Of a DNA stretch of 64,000 bases, positions 48,972 through 57,243 are shown in pieces; position 1 is the stretch's first letter, and each line of letters opens with the position of its first letter. The notes beneath the pieces were generated by a model. That model saw nothing but the letters and a program-made list of their open reading frames with translations, was not told where the DNA came from and ran no database searches. Origin of the DNA: Streptomyces sp. NBC_01723 (GTDB lineage: Bacteria > Actinomycetota > Actinomycetes > Streptomycetales > Streptomycetaceae). The translations under genes and the position numbers were made by a program. The stretch lies in assembly GCF_036246005.1 (NCBI RefSeq), contig NZ_CP109171.1, positions 7,924,001 to 7,988,000 of the forward strand, written 5' to 3'.

Positions 48972-49058
48972 CGCACGATCTTCAGGAGTCCACAGAACCC
49001 CCGATGATCACGCGTGGCCGCACGCGTTCCCAGCCGGGTTCGTCACGAGACCGCCAGA

Positions 49059-49562
49059 TCAGAACGGATTACCAGAAGCCCCGTTGCCCTCGACATTGGC
49101 CACCATCGTGCGAAGCACCTTGAGCGCGGCCACGTACTCATCGTCGCTGATGCCTTTGTGGACTACGGCGCGTACCTCGGTCGCCAGCTCACGGAGCCGC
49201 GCTCTGGCGGCCTCCCCGGCATCCGTGAGGTGCAGGCGCTGCCCGTCGTCGATCCGCAGCCATTCGCGGTGGAGCAACTGGTCGACGACCCTGGCGATCT
49301 CGTGCGGGCCGTCGGCAAGGTGCGTCAGCTGCGCGACGACCTCCTCGCGGCTCGGCGCCGCAGGGCCGCCGCTCACGCGGTTGAGTACCCAGTACTGCGG
49401 CTGCGTGACGTCGAGCTTGGCCATCGCGTCACGCAGATACCGCGTGACGGTCGTATGGGCCAAGCCGCTCCAGTAGCCGATCGGTTGGGTGGCCAGCATG
49501 TCATCCGTCGCGGCCGGGTTCGCCGGCGCCTGGTCAGTGGTGGTGCCTATCAGCGATTCCAT
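49059..49562 (-). CDS. MarR-family regulator inside the IS701-type ends
   Basis: 167 residues from MESLIGTTTDQAPANPAATD (start uncertain; a further-upstream start at 49613 is possible). The winged HTH is seen as MAKLDVTQPQYWVLNRVSGG, EEVVAQLTHLADGPHEIARV and LLHREWLRIDDGQRLHLTDA. It is intact, while the transposase downstream is not. It lies wholly between the two inverted ends, so it can be regarded as cargo. Its targets are unknown. Confidence 0.82.
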   Translation of the reverse strand: MESLIGTTTDQAPANPAATDDMLATQPIGYWSGLAHTTVTRYLRDAMAKLDVTQPQYWVLNRVSGGPAAPSREEVVAQLTHLADGPHEIARVVDQLLHREWLRIDDGQRLHLTDAGEAARARLRELATEVRAVVHKGISDDEYVAALKVLRTMVANVEGNGASGNPF

Positions 49563-49776
49563 GATCGCGACGCTACATTCCCTCCGGCGCACTGAACCAC
49601 CGGAATGCGCCATTCACTGCAACTCGTCCTGGATGTGCGTCGGAGCGCCGACCACCGTCATCCTCAGGGGCGCCGCAGCCTTACGCGGCACCATGCCACG
49701 ACCCGACGTGGCGACTACCGACGACCGCTCGCCCCCGCAGCCAGCGGGTAGATCACGAAACCGTACTGGAGTACTA

Positions 49777-50539
49777 GGGTCCGTCTTCAAAGGTCATCCG
49801 GGTGGTGGATCATGGTGTGGTGGTTCGTCGTCATGAACTCACGGACCAGGAGTGGGAGTTGCTTGCTCCACTCATGCCGCGGGCTGCGACGGGGCGGCCG
49901 CGCGTGGAGGACCGGCAGGTCCTCGACGGGATGGTCTACAAGATCCGGACCGGGGTTTCCTGGCGTGACCTGCCGGAGCGCTACGGGCCATGGAAGACGA
50001 TCCACACCTGTTTCCGCCGCTACGCCCTGGACGGCGTGTTCACCCGGGCTCTCCAGCAGATCCAGGCCCGCGCGGACGCGGCCGGCGACATCGACTGGCT
50101 CGTCCAGATCGACTCCACCATCGTCCGCGCCCACCAGCACGCCGCGGCCATCGGCCGAAAAGGGGGCGGCATCGGCAGGACGAACCGGACGATCACGCCC
50201 TCGGCCGATCCCGAGGAGGACTGACCGTCAAGATCCACCTCGCCTGTGACGGCCGCGGCCGTCCCCTCGCCGTCCTGCTCACCCCAGGCGAACGCCACGA
50301 CAGCGTCTGCGCACGTCTCCTCCTGGAACGGATCCGGGTCCCACGCACCGGCCTCGGCCGCCCACGACGCAGACCCGACCAGGTCGTCGCCTACGAGGAC
50401 TACAGCTCCCGAGGCTTCCGTTCCTACCTGCGTAATCGCGGCATCGCCATCAGGTACGACAAGACCGCCACCTCGTACGAGGCAGCGGTCAGTCTCGCGT
50501 CACTCCTGCTCTGGGCAAGATCCGTTTGAAGACGGACCC
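49777..50539. mobile_element. IS5-type (IS427-group-like) element, defective
   Basis: Terminal inverted repeats GGGTCCGTCTTCAAA at 49777-49791 and its complement at 50525-50539, flanked by a 2-bp TA on both sides (49775-49776; 50540-50541). Length 763 bp, shorter than the usual 0.85-0.95 kb because of an internal deletion. It inserted directly at the CTAG end of the IS701-type element. Confidence 0.85.
49802..50529 (+). pseudogene. IS5-family transposase, frameshifted with catalytic deletion
   Basis: First frame (to 50224): VVVRRHELTDQEWELLAPLM, RTGVSWRDLPERYGPWKTIH and DIDWLVQIDSTIVRAHQHAA. Second frame (about 50190-50529): DDHALGRSRGGLTVKIHLAC to YDKTATSYEAAVSLASLLLW. A -1 shift at CGAAAAGGGGG near 50157-50166 may be the programmed one of this family. 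In the second frame the segment normally between two RGIA sequences, with the catalytic Glu (YRRRNVVERCF type), is missing, so the enzyme is inactive. Confidence 0.85.
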
Positions 50540-51732
50540 TAGTGGCGTGAGGTGCGGCGGCCTTCGCACAGGGCGGTCTCGACGGCCGCTTCGATGTCGT
50601 CGCTCTGCGCGTCCGAGGCGCCCGGGCCGAGGTTCGCCATGACGGTCACCTGTCGGCCGCCGGCGATGCCGGTGGCCGTCTCGTAGCCGAGGAAGTCACC
50701 GGTGTGTCCCCAGTAGAGACCGCCGCAGGGCAGCGGCGAGCTCTCCAGACCGAGGCCGTAGGCCCGGCCGTCCGAGCCGCCGGTCGGACGGGTCCGCATC
50801 ATCTCCCGCTGCTGTGCCGGGCGCAGCAGCGCGCCGTGCAGGAGTGCCGCCATGAACCGGTTGACGTCGGAGGCGCTGGAGATCAGCTCGCCGGCCGCGC
50901 CGCCGATCGTCGGGCTGACGGCGGTGACGTCCACGAGCGGCGCGTCCGGGCCGGGCCGTGCATACCCGCGCGGGTGCGGTCCGGGGATGCCGGAGGCGTC
51001 GCCCGGCGCGAAGGTGTCGTGCAGGTGCAGCGGCCTGATGACGCGTCGCCGGATCTCGTCGCCGTAGGAACGGCCGGTGACCTTCTCGATGATCATGCCG
51101 ATGACGAGGTAGCCGGTGTTGGAGTAGCGCCAGCCGGTCCCCGGTTCGAAGGTCGGGGGGTGGGCGAGCGCGATGTCGAGGAGTTCGCGGGTGTCGCGGT
51201 GGGCCAGCGGGTCCGCGACGATCTCCTGCGGGCGGAGGTACTGGAGGAAGTCGGGTACGCCGCTGGTGTGCTGGAGCAGTTGCCGGACGGTGATCGCCCG
51301 TCCGTCGTTCCCGTGCCCGCGGACGACGCCGGGCAGGTAGCGCTCCACCGGCGCGTCGAGGTGCACGCGCCGCTCTCCCACCAACTGCAGCAGGACCGTC
51401 GCCACGAACGGCTTGGTCATGCTGCCGAGCCGGAACCTGCTGTCACCACGCACCGGCGTGCGGCTCCGCACGTCGGCGACTCCGCTGGTGAGCACCGTAC
51501 GGCCGCCGCGCCTTGTGCGTACTTCGGCGAGCGCTCCGGGCGCACCGTCGACCGTGGTGATGCGGTGCAGGGCGGCGCGCAGCCGGGCGTGGTCCGAGGT
51601 CCGGGCATGGTCCGACGTGGGGGAGGCCGAGGCGGCGCTGCCTGCCGACGCGCTCCCCGCGACCCCGATGGCCATGGCCATGGCCATGGCCAGAGTGAGT
51701 AAGCCGCCTCGTGCTCGCCTGCGTTTGATCAC
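50539..51732 (-). CDS. secreted serine hydrolase (class C beta-lactamase/DD-peptidase fold)
   Basis: 397 residues from GTG 51732 with AAGGAG five bases upstream. The signal peptide contains a repeated Ala-Met stretch (LTLAMAMAMAIGVAGSASA). Active-site motifs: RLGSMTKPFVATVLL (Ser-x-x-Lys), GWRYSNTGYLVIGM (Tyr-x-Asn) and YWGHTGDFLGYET (His-x-Gly). This is the standard Streptomyces D-alanyl-D-alanine carboxypeptidase/esterase-type family. Its stop TAG lies in the CTAG next to the IS5-type element. Confidence 0.88.
   Translation of the reverse strand: MIKRRRARGGLLTLAMAMAMAIGVAGSASAGSAASASPTSDHARTSDHARLRAALHRITTVDGAPGALAEVRTRRGGRTVLTSGVADVRSRTPVRGDSRFRLGSMTKPFVATVLLQLVGERRVHLDAPVERYLPGVVRGHGNDGRAITVRQLLQHTSGVPDFLQYLRPQEIVADPLAHRDTRELLDIALAHPPTFEPGTGWRYSNTGYLVIGMIIEKVTGRSYGDEIRRRVIRPLHLHDTFAPGDASGIPGPHPRGYARPGPDAPLVDVTAVSPTIGGAAGELISSASDVNRFMAALLHGALLRPAQQREMMRTRPTGGSDGRAYGLGLESSPLPCGGLYWGHTGDFLGYETATGIAGGRQVTVMANLGPGASDAQSDDIEAAVETALCEGRRTSRH
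51668..51691. repeat. 4 x ATGGCC microsatellite in a signal peptide
   Basis: Four tandem copies of ATGGCC code on the minus strand for the Ala-Met repeat in the hydrophobic core of the serine hydrolase signal peptide. Units are six bases, so copy-number change would keep the frame and alter only signal-peptide length. Confidence 0.85.
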
Positions 51733-51873
51733 GTGGACTCCTTGGTCGTCGAGGTCGCCGGTGTCGGCGCCGTACCAGGATGGCCACGGCGGGGGAGCAG
51801 GTGCGAGGGGGCCCCCGGGAGGATGCGGGGTGGGGTTAACCCCCGAGCGGGTACCGTGCCCGCGACACCCCGC

Positions 51874-52107
51874 ATGCGCCGCCCGGTACGGGTGGAGATG
51901 CTGCCGCCCGCGCTGCCCGGCCTGCTCACCACGGTGGGCGCGGGAGGCGGCGCCTGGGCGGGGACGGTACTCGACCGTCCGGTGGCCGTCGCGGGCCGGC
52001 TCGCGATCGGCTGCGCGGCGGGCCTGCCGCTCGCCCTCCTCCCGTTCCGCGCGCTGGAGAGGGCCGTCGCCGACTTTGTCGATCACGGCGGCGCGGGGTG
52101 CGACTAG
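51874..52107 (+). CDS. possible small hydrophobic protein
   Basis: 77 residues from ATG 51874: MRRPVRVEMLPPALPGLLTT, then VAVAGRLAIGCAAGLPLALL. It has one or two weak hydrophobic segments and suitable codon pattern but no good ribosome site and no family I recognise. It lies between two real genes. It could be chance. Confidence 0.3.
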   Translation: MRRPVRVEMLPPALPGLLTTVGAGGGAWAGTVLDRPVAVAGRLAIGCAAGLPLALLPFRALERAVADFVDHGGAGCD

Positions 52108-52248
52108 CGGCGCGGCAACCGGCTCTGGACCCGGCCTGCCGGTGGACCGGCCGTCGTCCGCTGCGCTCCCGGCCGATGACTTGTGCCCCGATCGCCGGTC
52201 TGCATCTCCAGGACGCCGTCAACCCCAACCGCAGTTCAGGAGCCGATC

Positions 52249-52827
52249 ATGACCACCACATACACGTTCGACGTCTTCTCCAGCCTCGACGGCTTCGGTG
52301 CCGCCGGGGGCGACTGGACCGGTTACTGGGGCAAGCAGGGCCCCGAGCTCCTCGACCACCGCCTCGCGCTGTACGACGAGGAGCAGCGGATGGTCTTCGG
52401 GGCCAACACGTACCGGGCGTTCGCCCAGATGCTGGCCGAGAGCACCGAGGGGTCCGACGTGCGTGACCCCTGGGTCACCCGGATGCGGAACCTGCCGACG
52501 ACCGTGGTGTCGACCACGCTGGAGGGGCCCCTCGACTGGCCGGACGCGACCATCGCCGGCGGTGACGCCGTCGACGTCGTCGCCCGGCTCAAGGAGGAGT
52601 CGGAGGTGCCGTTGCGCTCCCACGGCAGCCTGTCGATGAACCGGGCCCTGATGGCCGCCGGCCTCGTCGACCGCGTCCAGGTGACGCTGTTCCCGGTGAT
52701 CACGGGGAAGAGCGGGCTCGACCCGGTCTTCCAGGGCGCGGACGACTTCGATCTCGAACTGATCGACCGGCGAACGCTCGACGGCCACATCCAGGAGCTG
52801 GTCTACCGGCCGACGCCGCATGCGTGA
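52249..52827 (+). CDS. dihydrofolate reductase-family (RibD C-terminal-like) protein
   Basis: 192 residues from ATG 52249 with CAGGAG upstream: MTTTYTFDVFSSLDGFGAAG. Further pattern: EEQRMVFGANTYRAF, TTVVSTTLEGPLDWP, LRSHGSLSMNRALMAAGLVD and QVTLFPVITGKSGLDPVFQG. This is the stand-alone DHFR-like family common in actinobacteria. NADPH binding is likely; the substrate is unknown and it is not the housekeeping folate enzyme. Confidence 0.87.
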   Translation: MTTTYTFDVFSSLDGFGAAGGDWTGYWGKQGPELLDHRLALYDEEQRMVFGANTYRAFAQMLAESTEGSDVRDPWVTRMRNLPTTVVSTTLEGPLDWPDATIAGGDAVDVVARLKEESEVPLRSHGSLSMNRALMAAGLVDRVQVTLFPVITGKSGLDPVFQGADDFDLELIDRRTLDGHIQELVYRPTPHA

Positions 52828-52851
52828 ATCGGTCGCCGCGGCGCACCGAGG

Positions 52852-53250
52852 TCAGTGGCCGTGCGGCCGGAGCCACCCCGGCCGGTGGAGGGACGGCCGG
52901 CGATGCCCCGCAGGCTCGGCCGTGGGGGCGGCGCCGGCGTCCTGGCCCTCCAGGCGGCCGGCGAGTTCGTCGCGCTCCGCGTAGGCCTGCCGGGCGGCCA
53001 GCCGGTCCGTGCGGCGCTTCTTGCTGCGGTGGCGGGCCAGCACCGTCCCGGCCAGCAGCATCCACATGCCCAGGCCGAAGATCAGGGTCAGCGCGATACC
53101 CCCGAGGAACGCCCCCAGCGTGCTGATCGTGAAGGGCTCGGTCCCCATCAGGGCCACCGTGTAGTCCGGACCGCCGGACAGGTTGTCCGCGATCAGCAGG
53201 CCTGTGAAGGCGGCGGTGCCCGCCATCAGCAGGAGACCCAGCACCAGCAT
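52852..53250 (-). CDS. small membrane protein with two helices
   Basis: 132 residues from ATG 53250 (GAGG eight bases upstream; GTG 53259 is the alternative). Two membrane helices: MLVLGLLLMAGTAAFTGLLI and ISTLGAFLGGIALTLIFGLG-MWMLLAG. A basic, coiled tail follows (RHRSKKRRTDRLAARQAYAE). It resembles conserved Streptomyces membrane proteins of unknown function. Confidence 0.75.
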   Translation of the reverse strand: MLVLGLLLMAGTAAFTGLLIADNLSGGPDYTVALMGTEPFTISTLGAFLGGIALTLIFGLGMWMLLAGTVLARHRSKKRRTDRLAARQAYAERDELAGRLEGQDAGAAPTAEPAGHRRPSLHRPGWLRPHGH

Positions 53251-53357
53251 GGTTCTCACCTCGTCGCATCTGGATGTCCTCCAGACGGGTTACCGGGAGG
53301 AATGGGGCAAAACGTGGCGCCTGCCTGCAACCGGATGGAGTTACTGTCGCACTCTCT

Positions 53358-53376
53358 GATTAATTTAGTAATAATC
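53358..53376. promoter_or_regulatory. operator/promoter of the galactonate operon
   Basis: GATTA (53358-53362) and TAATC (53372-53376) flank an AT-rich 9-bp centre with TTAGTAA. The 19-bp palindrome is a strong AT island in very GC-rich DNA, about 55 bases before the FadR-type gene. It is a likely GntR/FadR operator for autoregulation. Confidence 0.7.
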
Positions 53377-53431
53377 GGGGCCACCGTCGACGAGCACCTG
53401 ACCCCGCCCCGTACCGGAGAGGCCGTACGAC

Positions 53432-54211
53432 ATGACGCCCTACGCCCGCCGCGGCGTACACGGCCAGACCGTGGAAGCCCTCGCCCGCCGCATCCTGGGC
53501 GGACGGATCCCCGAGGGGGCCACGCTCGACCTGGTCGCGCTCCAGAGCGAGCTGGACGTGAGCCTGACCGCGCTGCGCGAGTCGCTGAAGGTGCTGGCCG
53601 CCAAGGGCATGGTCGACGCCCGGCAGAAGCGCGGCACCTTCGTCCGCTCCCGCGCCGACTGGAACCTGCTCGACGCCGACGTCCTGCGCTGGCAGTTCGA
53701 GGGCGGCGGCAGCGCCGGCTCCGACCTCGCACTGCTGCGCGACCTCGCCGAGGTGCGGGCCATCGTGGAACCGGCCGCCGTCCGCCTCGCCGCCGGCCGC
53801 CGCACCGACGACGACCTCGCCGCGCTGGACGCCGCGTTGGCCGCGATGGGGGAGGAGGACCCCGACCCGGCCCGCGCCGTGGCGGCCGACCTCGCGTTCC
53901 ACCGCGCCCTGCTCGCCGCCACCCACAACGAACTCCTCGAACGCATGGAGATGGTGATCTCGTCCGGGCTCGCGCACCGCGACCGCATCGTGCACAGCTC
54001 CCCGCACAGCGGCGACCCGGTACCGGCCCACCGGGCGGTCCTGGACGCCGTCCGCGACCGCGACCCGCGGGCGGCGGAGGCGGCCATGCGAGCCCTGCTC
54101 GATCAGGCCGGCCGCGACCAGGAGCGCATCGGCAACCCCGATGACCTGCGCGACCCCGACAGCACAGGCGTTACCGGCAACGCCGGCCACACGGAAAGGC
54201 AGCCCCACTAA
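53432..54211 (+). CDS. dgoR: GntR/FadR-family regulator of galactonate catabolism
   Basis: 259 residues. GntR winged HTH at about residues 10-75: VEALARRILGGRIPEGATLD, LVALQSELDVSLTALRESLK, LAAKGMVDARQKRGTFV. The FCD effector domain follows (LRDLAEVRAIVEPAAVRLAA; FHRALLAATHNELLERMEMV; HRAVLDAVRDRDPRAAEAAM) with metal-binding His positions. Its stop is directly followed by the DgoD start, so it is co-transcribed. The ligand is expected to be galactonate or a related acid. Confidence 0.85.
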   Translation: MTPYARRGVHGQTVEALARRILGGRIPEGATLDLVALQSELDVSLTALRESLKVLAAKGMVDARQKRGTFVRSRADWNLLDADVLRWQFEGGGSAGSDLALLRDLAEVRAIVEPAAVRLAAGRRTDDDLAALDAALAAMGEEDPDPARAVAADLAFHRALLAATHNELLERMEMVISSGLAHRDRIVHSSPHSGDPVPAHRAVLDAVRDRDPRAAEAAMRALLDQAGRDQERIGNPDDLRDPDSTGVTGNAGHTERQPH

Positions 54212-55357
54212 GTGAAGATCACCCGCATCGAGACGTTCCTGGTCCCGCCGCGCTGGCTGTTCTGCCGCGTCGAAACCGACGACGGCGTGGTCGGCTGGGG
54301 CGAACCCGTCGTCGAGGGCCGCGCCGAGGTCGTCCGCGCCGCCGTCGACGTCCTCGCCGAGCAACTGATCGGCAAGGATCCCCTGCGCATCCAGGACCAC
54401 TGGCAGATCCTCACCAAGGGCGGCTTCTACCGCGGCGGCCCCGTCCTGTCGAGCGCCGTCGCCGGCCTCGACCAGGCCCTGTGGGACATCGCCGGCAAGA
54501 CCTACGGGGCACCCGTGCACGCCCTGCTGGGCGGCCCCGTGCGCGAGCGGGTCCGGGTCTACGCCTGGGTCGGCGGCGACGAGCCCGCCGCGCTCGCCGA
54601 GCAGATCGCCGCCCAGGTGGAGGCCGGCTTCACCGCGGTGAAGATGAACGGCGCCGGAGCCGTCTCACCCCTGACGACCCCCGCCGAGACCGCGGCCGTC
54701 GTCGACCGGGTGGCCGCCGCCCGCGAGGCCCTCGGACCGGACCGCGACGTCGCCGTCGACTTCCACGGCCGCTTCACCGCCGCGAGCTCCCGCCGGGTCC
54801 TGGCGGAACTCGCGCCGCTGCACCCGCTGTTCGTCGAGGAACCGGTCGTCCCCGAGCAGAGCCACCTGCTGTCCCGGCTCGCCGCGGCCACCGACATCCC
54901 CCTCGCCACCGGCGAACGCCTCTACGGCCGGAGCGAGTTCCTGCCCGTGCTCGCCGCGGGCGTCGCCGTCGCCCAGCCCGACCTCTCGCACGCCGGCGGC
55001 ATCTCCGAGGTGCACCGCATCGCCTCGCTCGCCGACACCTACGGCGCCCTGCTCGCCCCGCACTGCCCGCTCGGCCCGATCGCCCTCGCCGCCAGCCTCC
55101 AGGTCGCCTTCGCGACGCCGAACTTCCTCATCCAGGAACAGAGCCGGGGCATCCACTACAACAAGAGCGCCGACCTGCTGACCTACCTCGTGGACACCGA
55201 GCCCTTCCGCTTCGAGGACGGCCACGCGCCCCGCAGCGACGCGCCCGGCCTGGGCATCGACATCGACGAGAAGGCCGTACGCGCCGCCGACCGCGACGGG
55301 CACGCCTGGCGCAACCCGGTGTGGCGGCACGCCGACGGATCGTTCGCCGAGTGGTGA
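54212..55357 (+). CDS. dgoD: D-galactonate dehydratase
   Basis: 381 residues from GTG 54212, immediately after the regulator's stop. Enolase-superfamily pattern: MKITRIETFLVPPRWLFCRV, AVAGLDQALWDIAGKTYGAP, metal/acid residues in VAVDFHGRF, EEP, ATGERLYGR and the catalytic His in LAPHCPLGPIALAASL. DFHGR and HCPLGPI are diagnostic for galactonate dehydratases rather than mandelate racemases. It makes 2-dehydro-3-deoxygalactonate, the first step of the pathway. Confidence 0.9.
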   Translation: MKITRIETFLVPPRWLFCRVETDDGVVGWGEPVVEGRAEVVRAAVDVLAEQLIGKDPLRIQDHWQILTKGGFYRGGPVLSSAVAGLDQALWDIAGKTYGAPVHALLGGPVRERVRVYAWVGGDEPAALAEQIAAQVEAGFTAVKMNGAGAVSPLTTPAETAAVVDRVAAAREALGPDRDVAVDFHGRFTAASSRRVLAELAPLHPLFVEEPVVPEQSHLLSRLAAATDIPLATGERLYGRSEFLPVLAAGVAVAQPDLSHAGGISEVHRIASLADTYGALLAPHCPLGPIALAASLQVAFATPNFLIQEQSRGIHYNKSADLLTYLVDTEPFRFEDGHAPRSDAPGLGIDIDEKAVRAADRDGHAWRNPVWRHADGSFAEW

Positions 55358-55474
55358 GGTCCGATCACGCGACCGGGGTCCCGGCCCCCGGCGCGCTCCG
55401 GCGGCGCCCTACCCTGGCCGACGGCCGCCGCTGCGCGACGCCCGACCCGTAACACTCTGAGAAGGAGACCTCCT

Positions 55475-56107
55475 GTGGATCTGCGAGCGGCCCTGGCCGC
55501 CCACCGACTCGTCGCCATCGTGCGCGGAGCCGACGCCGACGCCGCGCTGCGCACCGTACTGACCCTGGCCGAGGAGGGCGTGGACCTCATCGAGGTGTCA
55601 CTGACCGGCGAGGACGCCCTCCGGGTCATCGAGCGCGCCAGGGAGGCTCTCGGCCCCGACCGGCCGCTGGGCGCCGGCACGGTCCTCACCGCCGACGACG
55701 CGCGGGCCGCCCACCGGGCCGGCGCCGACTTCGCCGTCACCCCCGGTCTGGGCGAGGGCGTCCCCGCCGCCCGCGAGCTGGGCATGCCCGTGCTGGCCGG
55801 CGTCATGACGCCCACCGACATCCTCACGGCACGCACCCTCGGCGCCACGGCACTGAAGATCTTCCCGGCCGCCCAGGCCGGCGGTCCCGACTACGTCAAG
55901 GCGCTGCGCGGTCCCTTCCCGCACGAACCGCTCGTGCCCGTCGGCGGTGTCGACGAGGTGGCCGCCCGCGCCCATCTGGCGGCCGGCGCCACCGCCGTCG
56001 GCGTCGGCTCCCCGCTGATCGGCGACGCCGCGGACGGCGGCAGCCTCGACGACCTCCGCGCCCGCGCCCGCGCCTTCCGCGCCGCCGTCCGGGAGGCCCG
56101 GCCGTGA
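55475..56107 (+). CDS. dgoA: 2-dehydro-3-deoxy-6-phosphogalactonate aldolase
   Basis: 210 residues from GTG 55475 with GAAGGAG upstream. Class I aldolase: HRLVAIVRGADADAALRTVL, VDLIEVSLTGEDALRVIERA (catalytic Glu), GAGTVLTADDARAAHRAGAD, and the Schiff-base Lys in GATALKIFPAAQAGGPDYVK. It splits KDPGal into pyruvate and glyceraldehyde 3-phosphate. A KDPG aldolase is nearly indistinguishable by sequence, but linkage to DgoD favours the galactose form. Confidence 0.85.
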   Translation: MDLRAALAAHRLVAIVRGADADAALRTVLTLAEEGVDLIEVSLTGEDALRVIERAREALGPDRPLGAGTVLTADDARAAHRAGADFAVTPGLGEGVPAARELGMPVLAGVMTPTDILTARTLGATALKIFPAAQAGGPDYVKALRGPFPHEPLVPVGGVDEVAARAHLAAGATAVGVGSPLIGDAADGGSLDDLRARARAFRAAVREARP

Positions 56108-56231
56108 CCGGCGCACCCGGCCCGGGCGGCGCGCCGACGCGGACACCGGCCCAGTCGCCCTGCACCCCCCAAGCGGTGGCACCGGTCGCCGGCCGTCCCG
56201 CGCCCCGGGTCACGGCGTCGGGGGCGCGGAC

Positions 56232-57221
56232 ATGAGCGCCGTGAGCCCCCGGCGTCCCGCACCGGGTCCCGTGGTCTGCGTGGGGGAGACCATGGCGGCC
56301 GTGTCGCCCGCCCCGTCCGACACCCTGGACAGCGCCGAGTCCGTGCGTCTCTCGGTGGCGGGTGCCGAGTCGAACGTCGCCATGTACCTCGCCGACCACG
56401 GGCTGCCCGTCTCCTGGCTGTCGGCCGTCGGGGACGACGCGCTCGGCCGACGGGTGCGGGCGGCCGTGGGGAAGGCGGGCGTGGACGTCTCGGGCGTGCG
56501 GACCGACCCGGCCCGGCCGACCGGCCTGCTGCTGAAGGACCCGGGCGCCGAGGGTACCCGCGTGCACTACTACCGGCAGGGCTCGGCGGCCTCCGCCCTG
56601 GGCCCCGGCGTCCTGGACGACGACCGGCTCGGCGGGGCCGCCCTCCTGCACCTGACCGGCGTCACCCCGGCACTGTCCGGGTCCTGCCGGGCCCTGGTGG
56701 AACGGGCGCTGCACGCGCCGCGTGCGGAGCGTCCCCACGCGGTCAGTTTCGACGTCAACCACCGCGCCGCGCTGTGGCCGCCGGACACCGCTCCCTCGGT
56801 ACTCCGCGGCCTGGCCGACCGCGCCGACATCACCTTCGTCGGCCTCGACGAGGCACAGGACCTGTGGGGCGCCGGGCTGACCGCCGCCGATGTCCGCGGG
56901 CTGCTGAGCGGCCCTCGCGTCCTCGTCGTCAAGGACGGCGGGCGGGGCGCGACCGCGTTCACCGAGGACGGGGCGTGCGCGGTGCCCGCCCTGAGGACGG
57001 ACGTCGTCGAACCGGTGGGCGCGGGAGACGCGTTCGCCGCCGGATTCCTCGCCGGACTGTGGCGAGGCGCCGGCCTGACCCGGGCCCTGCGCCTCGGCCA
57101 CATCACGGCGGCGTCCGCGCTGCGCGTGGTCGGGGACCACGGGCCCCTGCCCGACGCGGCCACGATCGAGGCGCTGCTGGACCTCACCGACGAGGACTGG
57201 AAGGCGCCCGCCCGGCCCTGA
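56232..57221 (+). CDS. PfkB-family 2-dehydro-3-deoxygalactonate kinase
   Basis: 329 residues. PfkB marks: VVCVGETMAAVSPAPS, the substrate motif VAGAESNVAMYLADHGLPVS, and GAGDAFAAGFLAGLWRG with the catalytic Asp. It would phosphorylate KDGal before aldolase cleavage. E. coli DgoK belongs to an unrelated fold, so this is a replacement. A 124-bp gap separates it from the aldolase, with no terminator seen. No galactonate transporter is in the cluster. Confidence 0.85.
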   Translation: MSAVSPRRPAPGPVVCVGETMAAVSPAPSDTLDSAESVRLSVAGAESNVAMYLADHGLPVSWLSAVGDDALGRRVRAAVGKAGVDVSGVRTDPARPTGLLLKDPGAEGTRVHYYRQGSAASALGPGVLDDDRLGGAALLHLTGVTPALSGSCRALVERALHAPRAERPHAVSFDVNHRAALWPPDTAPSVLRGLADRADITFVGLDEAQDLWGAGLTAADVRGLLSGPRVLVVKDGGRGATAFTEDGACAVPALRTDVVEPVGAGDAFAAGFLAGLWRGAGLTRALRLGHITAASALRVVGDHGPLPDAATIEALLDLTDEDWKAPARP

Positions 57222-57243
57222 CGCGGCCGGACGGACGCCTGCC

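Larger units (their letters stand above)
48089..49776. mobile_element. IS701-type element with MarR cargo
   Basis: Perfect 28-bp inverted ends lie at 48089-48116 and 49749-49776 (outer end TAGTACTCCAGTACGG). Between them are an internally deleted IS701-type transposase and a MarR gene, both on the minus strand. Flanking four-base words are TTAG at the left and CTAG at the right; IS701 elements use YTAR targets, but a true duplication should be identical, so the ends may come from two insertions or a later exchange. An IS5-type element touches its right end. Confidence 0.8.
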
